A stretch of DNA of 64,000 nt, from positions 1-64,000 of the forward strand of contig NZ_CANLBS010000002.1 of the NCBI RefSeq assembly GCF_947488945.1, written 5' to 3'. The notes beneath the pieces were generated by a model. That model saw nothing but the letters and a program-made list of their open reading frames with translations. It was not told where the DNA came from and did not search any database. The position numbers and the translations under genes were made by a program. Positions 48,506 to 56,097 of the stretch are shown piece after piece. Each line of letters starts with the position of its first letter. The first letter of the stretch is position 1. The DNA comes from an uncultured Streptomyces sp. Lineage in GTDB: Bacteria > Actinomycetota > Actinomycetes > Streptomycetales > Streptomycetaceae.

Positions 48506-49018
48506 TCATGCCTGCCCCTGGCCAGTCTCGGGGATCACCACGGCGACGAAGCCCCTGTGCTCGAACCAGTCGAGTTCCTGCCGGTATTCGTCAACGTGAG
48601 AACTGATGACGTCGGCCGTAACCACTACGACCCCATCCGCGTACCCAGCGAGGATCTGCCGCCTTACACCGCACCAACCGGGCCGCGCCGTAGGAGCACC
48701 GGCGCCGTGGTGGTCGGCATAAGACTGACCAGCTCCCACCTGCCAGCACTGGCGAACCGCGCACGCAGCAGCTGCGTTGAAGGAGTGCTGGGGCTCCTGG
48801 CCCCCGAAGGCCAGCGCGTACAGGCAAACACGCGGCATCCGCCCACGGGCTCGTGCCCGCGCCACGATCTGCTCAAGGTTGTCTCGGCGTGCAGCCGCGA
48901 GGGAACCGTATGCATCGGCCCTGACACGGAACCGGTTGGGGTTCAGCCCCTCTTCGAGATCGCGCTCCTGATCCATCCAGGAGGTCGGTTTCCTGCGGGC
49001 GGTGCTCTGGCGCATCAC
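48506..49018 (-). CDS. Hypothetical protein, 170 aa
   Basis: The last 60 residues hold a Rossmann-like segment (ILAGYADGVVVVTADVISSHVDEYRQELDWFEHRGFVAVVIPE) that recalls the catalytic core of small serine recombinases but lacks the full motif. The N-terminal half is basic. I do not recognise a family. It converges on the HTH-SUMF1 gene, 38 bases away. A start at ATG 48976 (MDQERDLEEG) is also possible. Confidence 0.5.
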   Translation of the reverse strand: MMRQSTARRKPTSWMDQERDLEEGLNPNRFRVRADAYGSLAAARRDNLEQIVARARARGRMPRVCLYALAFGGQEPQHSFNAAAACAVRQCWQVGAGQSYADHHGAGAPTARPGWCGVRRQILAGYADGVVVVTADVISSHVDEYRQELDWFEHRGFVAVVIPETGQGQA

Positions 49019-49366
49019 GGGCCTCGGCTCTTGACGGGGTGTGGGAGTGTCGGCGCGGCGGTTACCTTCGCGATCCTTGGGTTGGCAACGTGCCGCGCAC
49101 TAAGCCAGGGGTGAACGGCCCCAGCGGTGGCCGAACGAACCTCTGGTCCGGCAGCCGTAACTACTCTGCTGCGCGCGCTAATTAACATTCAAGGGAATCC
49201 CCAAATGAGCCCTAACTGGCATGTGCCAGCTAGTGGGCAGGGGGTGTTGCAGAGAGGACGCGCCGTGTCAGACTCCGGACACAGGCCCCTTGCCGACGCA
49301 CAGGCATCACGATCTCGCGGGCAGGGGAGAGGACTTGGTGCACGGAGCAGCGAGGTGAGGGGACAG
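49019..49366 (+). promoter_or_regulatory. Leader region of XRE/DUF5753 regulator
   Basis: This 348-base stretch has no gene with support. It contains a perfect inverted repeat, CTGGCA-TG-TGCCAG, at 49216-49229, and an AT-rich CTAATTAACATT stretch at about 49180. The long in-frame extension of the regulator gene begins at 49127 but the residues coded are low-complexity, so the region is read as promoter and leader. Confidence 0.45.
49216..49229. promoter_or_regulatory. Inverted repeat CTGGCA-TG-TGCCAG
   Basis: The two 6-base arms are perfect complements around two bases. It lies 138 bases before the regulator start and may be its operator. Confidence 0.4.
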
Positions 49367-50269
49367 GTGGCGGCACGACGGGGACCGACGTACCTGCGGG
49401 TCATGCTCGGTAAGGAGTTGCGCGAACTGCGCGAACGAAAGAAGAAGCAAGCCGAGGCGACGGCCGAGCCCGGTGGCGAGGCGGACTCCTATACCGCCGA
49501 AGCTGTCTCCACGAAGCTGAACTTCTCGCGATCGAAGCTGAGCCGGGTGGAGGCCGGCGAGATCCCGCTGCCCAAGCTGGCGGACCTCGAAGCGTTGATG
49601 GACGAGTACGACGTCATAGAGCCGTCCGACCGTGACGTCCTGCTCCAGATGCAGCGCGATTCACTCAAGAGCGAACCGTTGACGACCTTCCGGAACGTGC
49701 TCCCCTCAGGGATGCCCCGGTACCTCGGTCTGGAGCGGGATTCGGTCCGCATCCGGGGCTTCGAGAACAACGTGGTGCACGGCCTGCTTCAGGACGAGAA
49801 GTACGCAAGGGCCCTCATGGGCTCGGCCAAGATCGTGGAGGAGCGAACGACTGACGCCGTCGAGCGCAGCGTTCAAGCCCGCATGGAACGCAAGAAGCTG
49901 CTGGACAGCGGTCGCGAAGTACACATCATCCTCACCGAGAACACGCTGCGCACGGTGATCGGCAGTCCTGATGTGATGCGTCGCCAGTACGCGGAGATCA
50001 TCCGCCTCTGCGAACAGGACAACGTAGAGGTGCAGATCATCCCCGAAGATTTGTCCACCTATCGCGCAGGCTTTTGCTTCACGGTGCTGGAGTTCGATGA
50101 GCTGGATGCGGTGGTCCAGGGCGACGGCCACAGATCCATCACCATGTGGTCGAAGCCATCCGATGTTGGGCAGTACCAGAGGCAGTTCGATGCCATGGTC
50201 AAGGCGGCGCCAGGGCCCTCCCAGACGCCGTCAATCCTGATGGAACTCGACAAGAAACTGTGGAAATGA
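49367..50269 (+). CDS. XRE-family regulator with DUF5753 domain
   Basis: Streptomyces often have this pair: an XRE regulator with a DUF5753 C-terminal domain and a small DUF397 protein behind it. Residues about 10-80 form the helix-turn-helix: LGKELRELRERKKKQAE, then TAEAVSTKLNFSRSKLSRVEAG, with LPKLADLEALMDEY. The rest (about 105-300) is DUF5753: YLGLERDSVRIRGFENNVVHGLLQDEKYARALM, SGREVHIILTENTLRTVIGS, VQIIPEDLSTYRAGFCFTVLEF. The GTG at 49367 was chosen because GAGGGG lies in front. It overlaps the DUF397 gene (ATGA). Confidence 0.9.
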   Translation: MAARRGPTYLRVMLGKELRELRERKKKQAEATAEPGGEADSYTAEAVSTKLNFSRSKLSRVEAGEIPLPKLADLEALMDEYDVIEPSDRDVLLQMQRDSLKSEPLTTFRNVLPSGMPRYLGLERDSVRIRGFENNVVHGLLQDEKYARALMGSAKIVEERTTDAVERSVQARMERKKLLDSGREVHIILTENTLRTVIGSPDVMRRQYAEIIRLCEQDNVEVQIIPEDLSTYRAGFCFTVLEFDELDAVVQGDGHRSITMWSKPSDVGQYQRQFDAMVKAAPGPSQTPSILMELDKKLWK

Positions 50270-50508
50270 CTGATCACACGAAGCCCGTTCCCTCTACGGA
50301 GTTCGCACCGGAAGGATCCTGGTTCAAGTCTTCGTTCAGCGACCAGGGCGGTGGCAATTGCGTTGAGGTTGCCCGTCGGGGCAACCTGGTCGGAGTCCGT
50401 GACTCCAAGGACCGGCAGGGTTCGGCCATGATCCTCCCCTGCGGTGTGTACGCGTCGTTCATCCGAACGGTGAAGAGCGGCGCCGTCGACTGCGAGTTGG
50501 TCGGCTAG
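50266..50508 (+). CDS. DUF397 protein
   Basis: The 80-residue protein holds the family pattern: WFKSSFSDQGGGNCVEVA, VGVRDSKDRQGSAMIL, and ASFIRTVKSG. DUF397 proteins are found beside XRE/DUF5753 regulators and are thought to act with them as a regulatory or antitoxin-like pair, though the function is not proven. The ATG overlaps the regulator stop (ATGA). A terminator follows after 30 bases. Confidence 0.9.
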   Translation: MTDHTKPVPSTEFAPEGSWFKSSFSDQGGGNCVEVARRGNLVGVRDSKDRQGSAMILPCGVYASFIRTVKSGAVDCELVG

Positions 50509-50537
50509 CAGCAGGCCGGCGCACGGGGCCTGTAGAG

Positions 50538-50580
50538 GAGGGCCCGCATCCCTGACCTTAACAAGGGGGTGCGGGCCCTT
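50538..50580 (+). terminator. Hairpin terminator after DUF397
   Basis: The stem pairs AGGGCCCGCA with TGCGGGCCCT and extends inward by a TCCCT/AGGGG pairing. A short T-rich run follows. It ends the XRE-DUF397 transcript. Confidence 0.8.
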
Positions 50581-50690
50581 CTCGTGCAAGCCCCATGCCT
50601 CCGAAGGCGCGCGTCGGCGTCTTCGCTTCAGCCCTGGTAGGTCCTGCGTTCTGCTGCCGTTGGATGGCAACATCGGTGCATTCGCCCACG

Positions 50691-50778
50691 GCAGACAGGA
50701 AAAAGCGGCGAAGGACTGGATAGCTGGGCGAGGACTATGTCAACGTACAACGTCCCGCAAAAACAACGCCAGGAGGTG
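50691..50778 (+). repeat. Leader element, copy 2 of 2
   Basis: It shares with the copy at 3213-3304 the blocks GCAGACAGGAAA, GACTGG, ATGTCAACGTA and CCAGG. Here no gene of credible length follows: the frame at 50660-50860 only runs through the element. The copy may be a relic of an operon whose coding part was lost when the integrase island entered. Confidence 0.6.
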
Positions 50779-51384
50779 CTGCTTCTTCATCGTGATCAGG
50801 ATCCAAGGCGGTTTGGAATCACGTGCCGCGAATATCGGCCCCTGGTGTGAGTTCCTCTAATCGCCTGCAGCGGGGGGACCGCAGCGACCGCGCGGTTCTC
50901 GCGCACGTGGCACGGCGTCCGGGCGCCACAGCCTGCGAGGTTGCACAGGCCACTCGGGATGCCTGAACGTCGCGTCACGGCGAATCTTGGCCGGCTCAAC
51001 TCGCACACACGGGCTTCTAGTAGTCACCTCGGACGGCACGTCCGGAGCCCCCTGCTCGTACCTCCTCTCCCATGTGGGTGGGGAAGGCGAGGAGACACTT
51101 CGAGCGGGTGATGCGGCGGGCAACATAGCCGACGATCGCCGGTTAGCCAAACCGGCGATCGTCGCGACGATTGAGGAGTTCGCAGTAGCTGCGCTTGGCG
51201 GTGGAGCTACAGCAGACGCAGCGGATCGCGTCGTGCACTCAGTTGTCAGGAGGAACGGCACTGTCCGCTGTTGCCCAAATGACCGTGGTGTCCGTCGCTA
51301 ATCCGCAACGGTGCCTTCGCCGATGGAGTGTGACGTAGTGCGGTTTAGGCCAGAAAAGGCCACCGGGGTGAAAAACGTGACGCG
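50779..51384. other. Region without convincing genes
   Basis: Two frames occur here, 50857-51261 on minus and 50987-51301 on plus, but both have low-complexity sequence, no domain and no good start. I see no RNA gene. The inverted repeat CCGGCGATCGTCGCGACGAT-like cluster near 51130-51170 (GCCGACGATCGCCGGTTAGCC and its near complement) may be a weak hairpin. This is where an attachment site of the integrase could also lie. Confidence 0.4.
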
Positions 51385-51567
51385 TTGACTGCGGGAGGCA
51401 GCAATCGTCTGCTGACTCCGGAGGAAGTGGCTGCATGGCTAAAGGTCAGCGAGATCACCGTAAAGAATAAATACCGGTCATGGGGTCTCAAGGCCCAGAA
51501 AGTGGGACGCCTTTTGCGATTTCGTGAGCGCGACATCGTCGCCTACCTGGATGAACACTACGGGTAA
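51385..51567 (+). CDS. xis: Excisionase-like HTH protein
   Basis: The 60-residue protein is a MerR/excisionase-type winged helix: NRLLTPEEVAAWLKVSEITVKNKYRSWGLKAQKVGRLLRFRERDIVAYLDEHYG, which in outline matches Xis of actinomycete integrative elements (helix, turn, KxGxxxRF wing, then an acidic helix). It directs excision with the integrase. The TTG start lacks a strong ribosome-binding site. GTG or CTG codons nearby are options. The integrase gene starts 38 bases later. Confidence 0.85.
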   Translation: MTAGGSNRLLTPEEVAAWLKVSEITVKNKYRSWGLKAQKVGRLLRFRERDIVAYLDEHYG

Positions 51568-51605
51568 CGGCTGCGCAGCCACGCCCCAGCGCGAGAGAGG
51601 AGCCC

Positions 51606-52853
51606 ATGGCCACCGTTTTCCAGAGGTGCAAGACCGACGAGAGGAGCCCTCTTTTTCCATGCGAGAGGGTTCGCTGTGGTCACGACTGGACCGTGAGATA
51701 CAGAGAGCCAGGCGGCCGGACTGGCGGGCAGCGGGAAGCCAGCTTCAGCAAGAAGACGACGGCAGACAACTTCGCCAGCAAGGTCGAGAACGACAAGAGC
51801 GTCGGGACGTACATCGACCCCAACGCGGGGAAGATCACCGTCCGGGCTTACGCGGAGGACTGGCTTAACCGCCGTGTGATCGGGGACTCCACGTACTCGA
51901 ACTATCGAGGGTTCATCGATACACACCTGATTCCCCTGCTCGGTCGGAAGACTATGGCCGGAGTCGCGAAGCGCGATGTCGAGCACTTCAAAGCGGCCAT
52001 CAGTAAGAAGCTCGCCGCGAGCACGGTCCACGACCGCATGAAGCTCGTCAAGCACATGTTCTGGTCCGCCAAGGAAGAGAAGGTCATCCAGGAGGACCCG
52101 ACCAGGGATGTGAAGACTGCTCCGGGTAACCACGCGGTCGATGAGGATGAGATCCCCACGCTTGACGAGGTTCGCCTCCTGTACGAGCACATGTCGCCGC
52201 AGTACAAGCTGACCATCTGGCTCCAGGCCGGTATAGGCATGCGGGTCAGCGAGGCCCTCGCCTTCCATGTCGGATGCCTGCGCGACGACGTGATCCGCAT
52301 CCGCTGGCAGATCAGCTCGAAGGCTCACCGAGGCGACAGCAAGACCCGACTGGTGGCGCTGAAGCACCGTGACGAGGGCGAGTACCGCGATGTGCCTGCT
52401 CCGCAGTTCGTCTGCGACGAGATCAATGCCCATGCGGAGGTTTGGGAGCCAGTCCCGCTCTCGTTCCAGAACGCGGCTGGGAGGTCGCGGCAGGTCGAAG
52501 TTTTCTTTGCGCCACGCGAGCGGGGTAAAGGCACGATGCCGACTGCGAACACCTACTCGTACCACTTCAGGAAGGCGTCCAAGGCCGCCGGGCTGGTGGA
52601 TGCCGAGGGGAAGCCCAAGTACCACCCGCACTCGCTTCGCCACTTCTTCGCCTCGACTGCCCTGGCGGCCGGCATCCCGATCCACGAGGTCTCGCGCTGG
52701 CTCGGCCACAAGTCGATCAAGACCACTGTCGACATTTATGGCCACCTCGTTCCCGAAGCGTGGGACCGTTGCCGTGCCATCATGCAGAAGGCCATGGGCC
52801 CGGTGCTCGGCGACACTCCGGAGGAACCCGGTAAGTACAGCTCGGCGGCCTGA
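51606..52853 (+). CDS. int: Tyrosine-type site-specific integrase
   Basis: This 415-residue enzyme has a Cys/His-containing N-terminus (Cys8, Cys19, Cys24, His26), an SAM-like core-binding domain (about 75-165), and a tyrosine recombinase domain. The catalytic residues are Arg213 (GMRVSEAL), His342 and Arg345 (HSLRHFF), His368 (LGHKS) and Tyr378 (DIYGHL). All are present, so the enzyme should be active. It lies beside an excisionase gene and a palindrome, so it probably belongs to a mobile element whose cargo may include the defence genes to the right. Confidence 0.95.
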   Translation: MATVFQRCKTDERSPLFPCERVRCGHDWTVRYREPGGRTGGQREASFSKKTTADNFASKVENDKSVGTYIDPNAGKITVRAYAEDWLNRRVIGDSTYSNYRGFIDTHLIPLLGRKTMAGVAKRDVEHFKAAISKKLAASTVHDRMKLVKHMFWSAKEEKVIQEDPTRDVKTAPGNHAVDEDEIPTLDEVRLLYEHMSPQYKLTIWLQAGIGMRVSEALAFHVGCLRDDVIRIRWQISSKAHRGDSKTRLVALKHRDEGEYRDVPAPQFVCDEINAHAEVWEPVPLSFQNAAGRSRQVEVFFAPRERGKGTMPTANTYSYHFRKASKAAGLVDAEGKPKYHPHSLRHFFASTALAAGIPIHEVSRWLGHKSIKTTVDIYGHLVPEAWDRCRAIMQKAMGPVLGDTPEEPGKYSSAA

Positions 52854-52863
52854 GGTGCTGAGC

Positions 52864-52903
52864 GTGCTGGATAGCTTCCTACCGTGCTGGATCGGTGCTG
52901 GAT
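52864..52903. repeat. Three direct repeats GTGCTGGAT
   Basis: Copies start at 52864, 52884 and 52895, just after the integrase stop. A fourth near copy (GTGCTGAG) starts at 52856. Short direct repeats next to an integrase gene are typical of arm-type binding sites. Confidence 0.6.
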
Positions 52904-52965
52904 CCGATCATCAGAAGAAAGGTTTCCGCAGGTGGGAGCCCTGTGCCAAACGTTCCGCTTCAGTT

Positions 52966-53004
52966 CATGAATTCCACCACGTCGCTGACGTGGTGGAATT
53001 CATG
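52966..53004. repeat. Perfect inverted repeat, 18-bp arms
   Basis: The arms begin CATGAATTCCACCACGTC and are exact complements around the loop GCT. No T-tract follows. It sits 112 bases after the integrase gene and before a hairpin terminator. It could be a recombination core site, a regulator site or a bidirectional terminator. Confidence 0.7.
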
Positions 53005-53024
53005 TCAGAAGTACAAGCGCCTAA

Positions 53025-53054
53025 CGAGGCCGGGATGAGTTCGTCCCGGCCTCG
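53025..53054. terminator. Hairpin terminator between int and defence genes
   Basis: An 11-base stem (CGAGGCCGGGA) pairs with its complement around an 8-base loop. It lies between the end of int and the end of the leftward defence operon, and can stop both. Confidence 0.75.
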
Positions 53055-53097
53055 TCGTGCCGGAGGCTGCGATGGGGAGTAGCCGACTCTGGCGTCG

Positions 53098-56046
53098 CTA
53101 CATGTCCCGTACGTGAACGGGAGAGCCCAGTTCCCGGATTCGGTCGGCAAGGCCCTCGGCGGCCTGGCTGCTGACGACCATCTGAATGTTGCCTTGCAGG
53201 AAAGAGACGTCTCCTCGGTCGATGACGTCGTACAGTTGCCGGAAGAGCTGGCTCAGCGCCTCGGAGTTGCCAGTGTTATTAAGCATGCTCTGGGTGACAG
53301 AGAAGGCGATCTGTTTCTCCTGAGGTGCTGGCAGGGTCTCGTCCTCGCCGCTGCGGTGCTCACCTTCACCATCGCCTTCAGGGCTGGGCGCGGATTCGGG
53401 CGCGGAATCCGTCCCGCTAGATGATGGTTCATCCCCCTGAGGGGGTGGAGGCAGGGGTTTGCCGAGCCGGAGCCGCTGGCTCGAGAGGTTAATCTCCGAG
53501 ACGCCCGTGACCGCTACTTCTTCTCCTTCGCCGTCTACGATGCGCAGCAGGCCGGCCTGGACACCTTCGAAGAGCGCCTGCCGCAGGTCGTTCTGTCCGC
53601 CGTGGAGTAGGGGAAGTCGCGGGGTGTTCCAGAACGAATCCCGCAGTTCGTCAAGCGGACGTCCATAGTCCGTTTCCCGAAGATTGTGAAGCAGCGCTTT
53701 CGCTGTGAACGTCCCTTGGTCGAATGCCTTGCCCTTCTCAACGAGCGCCTTCCATACGATGGCGCCGTTGAGGGCGGTCTCCGTCTTGTCGTCGAAAGTC
53801 ACCTCATCTATGACACGAGGTGCGACGTCATCAGGCTGTGCCAGGAAAAGGACATGCTGGAAGGCACGCTTGATCGTCGTCTCAAGGCTGCGCTTCGCCT
53901 CGTTCCGCTCAGCTACTGCCTTGGACTTCATGTCGTCATCGTCTTGAGTCTCTTGGACACCAAGGACGCGCTCCGCAGCCAGGTATGCGGTCGCCAGACG
54001 ACGAGCCGCGTGCCGCTGCTGCGTGTTGGCCACAGCGAAGACCGCTGAGGAGGCCCACCTCGTGGGCAACTTCTCAGCGCCGAGCCCAACCGCCGCTTGG
54101 ACTGCCTCGCGAGTGGCGCGATCTGCGCCATTGCGCAGGGTGAACTGCGCGGGATCAAGCACGACCAGGCGAGAAACTCGCGCGTCATCAATGCCGGCAC
54201 TCGCCAGCACTTCCCGTGGCGCCTGGCCCTCCGCGGAAGCCCGCACGAACTGCTTGCGATCGAACGGACCCGTCTCGGTGAGTCGTTCGGCGAAGTCGGC
54301 GATCACTGTGTCGCGCTCGGCGTCGGTGATGGTGTCGCGCATCGCTCGCTGGAGCATGACTAGCGTCTGGCTGGTGGACAGGAAGTAGCGGGTCTGCTGA
54401 CCCTTCTGTCCTGGCGTGGTCTCGATGCTGACCAGGCCGGTCTCGGGGTCGGTGACGTCCTTGATGACGGCATCGGCATCGGCGAACATGTAGGCGGGGT
54501 CAGGGACGGCTGTCGCCGCCTTGACCTCTGCATCGGTAGCGCCCCGGCGCCCCTGGCTTCGACCGGACACGATGGACGTGAGGAAGATGGCCGTGGCAGC
54601 CCGCTCGGCAGCTCGCGGGTTGGAATGGTGCCAGAGCGCGTCTTCGTCGGCGCCACGATTCGTGTCGAGGAGTCGAGCTGTTCCGCTTGAGTCCTTAACG
54701 CCGACGATGTCGTTTTGGGCTAGAGATCGGTAATTGTTCTGGGTCTTTGCGTCGCTGATGAGCCCGGAGCCGATAATGGACTCGCGGACCTGGGTGCTGG
54801 ACAGGGGAAGGTCGCCCGGCCCGATGAGTGGCGGAGCCCAGGCTCCGCTTTTTCCCCGCTGCTGGAGGGCGAAGACAGTGGCGGCGAAAACCTTTATGGT
54901 CGAGCGGACCTTTTGGAAGCCAGTTCGGTTGGCCCATTCATGTTCAGCCATGTGCATGAGCTGAGGGTGGAACGGGTAAGTGCGGCTGACTTCCTCGCTG
55001 AAATTTGCCGTCCATGGGGCGTGGAGGGCGTCGTATACCTTGTTTTTCCAAGGTCCGTTGCTCATCGCCTCGCTGTACTTGCGGACAGTGGCATCGACGA
55101 CTTCCTTGGCAGGAGGCTGAGTGAAGATCCGGCGGCGGAGAATTGCCGCGAAGTCGTCGTTCTCGTGGACGCCTACGGGCTTGCCGTTCCGGTCGAGCAG
55201 CCGTTCGAGGTCGAGGCGTCGGCGCTCTCCCTCTGGACTGAGGGAGATGGAGTCCTTGTCTGAGGCGATCATGACGGCCAGCATCGCTGTGCGCGGCGTC
55301 TTCGTGACAGCGTCGAGGAGGGCGCGCATGAATGCCTGGTCCTGGGCCGTAAGGGCCTCGTCGCCCACGCCGTCTAGGCCGTTGCCGAAGTAGTTCATGA
55401 TCTCGTCGACGATGATCAGAACGGGCCTGTCGAGAGACCTGATGGCTTCGGAGATCTTGGACACGTTGCTGAAATGCTCGCGATAGGTGATGTAGCGCGA
55501 GTAGTCGCCGTCGAAGAGACGCCAGAGGAAGCGCTCGTAGAGGCTCTTTGCCGGGCCGTCGTGCTCCTCTACGGTCGCGCCCGGTGTCATGTTGTCGCAT
55601 GGAAGCACGACGACGTGAGGATTCTCAAGATTCTTCGGAAGCGGTCGGCCAAGGATCGTCTCGGCGTGTTCGAGAACGGCCTTACCAACGTCGGTTTTGC
55701 CGAGTTTGAGGGGGGCCTTGGCAAGGTGGTAGGCACCGATGCAGGCGTGGGACTTGCCGCCGCCCATGCCCTGGTCGAGCCGTAGGAGTGCGGGGGACTT
55801 GGTGTGTTCGTCACCGCCTCCGAGCCTGATTGCGATGCGTGCCAGTAGGTCAGTAAGCGCCCCGGTGGGGTGGGTGATTTCGCCGTAGTACGAGGCGTCT
55901 GCGTATTGAGGGCGCTGATCTTCTGTTCCGTACACCGCGTGGTACAGCGACATCTGCACATCAGCGATGGACCCCGAGGCGTCCAGGATCTCAGGGCGGA
56001 TCCGCAGCGCCTTCCACCAGGGCGTCACGCCGCTCTGTTTCACCAC
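53098..56046 (-). CDS. DUF499 ATPase of the modification-helicase system
   Basis: The 982-residue protein has a P-loop, GMGGGKSH (93-100), and a Walker B strand, VLIIVDE (209-215). The region between shows the extended insertions of DUF499 (COG1483-type) proteins: RPLPKNLENPHVVVLPCDNMTPGATVEEHDGPAKSLYERFLWRLF. The remaining 600 residues are mostly helical, and the C-terminal part (SSQRLRLGKPLPPPPQ, then a Ser/Glu-rich linker) ends in a small domain with SVTQSMLNNTGNSEALSQLFRQLYDVI. In defence loci DUF499 is found with DUF1156 methylases and helicases. It may be the central switch, perhaps analogous to PglZ/BrxC. It lies 51 bases after the methylase gene. Confidence 0.85.
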   Translation of the reverse strand: MVKQSGVTPWWKALRIRPEILDASGSIADVQMSLYHAVYGTEDQRPQYADASYYGEITHPTGALTDLLARIAIRLGGGDEHTKSPALLRLDQGMGGGKSHACIGAYHLAKAPLKLGKTDVGKAVLEHAETILGRPLPKNLENPHVVVLPCDNMTPGATVEEHDGPAKSLYERFLWRLFDGDYSRYITYREHFSNVSKISEAIRSLDRPVLIIVDEIMNYFGNGLDGVGDEALTAQDQAFMRALLDAVTKTPRTAMLAVMIASDKDSISLSPEGERRRLDLERLLDRNGKPVGVHENDDFAAILRRRIFTQPPAKEVVDATVRKYSEAMSNGPWKNKVYDALHAPWTANFSEEVSRTYPFHPQLMHMAEHEWANRTGFQKVRSTIKVFAATVFALQQRGKSGAWAPPLIGPGDLPLSSTQVRESIIGSGLISDAKTQNNYRSLAQNDIVGVKDSSGTARLLDTNRGADEDALWHHSNPRAAERAATAIFLTSIVSGRSQGRRGATDAEVKAATAVPDPAYMFADADAVIKDVTDPETGLVSIETTPGQKGQQTRYFLSTSQTLVMLQRAMRDTITDAERDTVIADFAERLTETGPFDRKQFVRASAEGQAPREVLASAGIDDARVSRLVVLDPAQFTLRNGADRATREAVQAAVGLGAEKLPTRWASSAVFAVANTQQRHAARRLATAYLAAERVLGVQETQDDDDMKSKAVAERNEAKRSLETTIKRAFQHVLFLAQPDDVAPRVIDEVTFDDKTETALNGAIVWKALVEKGKAFDQGTFTAKALLHNLRETDYGRPLDELRDSFWNTPRLPLLHGGQNDLRQALFEGVQAGLLRIVDGEGEEVAVTGVSEINLSSQRLRLGKPLPPPPQGDEPSSSGTDSAPESAPSPEGDGEGEHRSGEDETLPAPQEKQIAFSVTQSMLNNTGNSEALSQLFRQLYDVIDRGDVSFLQGNIQMVVSSQAAEGLADRIRELGSPVHVRDM

Positions 56047-56097
56047 AATTCCTCGTTTCCTGATAATGGTCTTGATTGTAGGGTCAACTTGTGCTGC

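Noticed and set aside
46557..48509. 650-residue minus-strand frame
   Set aside because: Covers the aminotransferase and HTH-SUMF1 genes, which have recognisable families on the plus strand.
48506..49018. Serine recombinase
   Set aside because: Only a Rossmann-like segment is similar; the catalytic Ser motif and the DNA-binding part are missing.
50857..51301. Two overlapping frames on opposite strands
   Set aside because: Neither has a domain or start signal; coding is unlikely.
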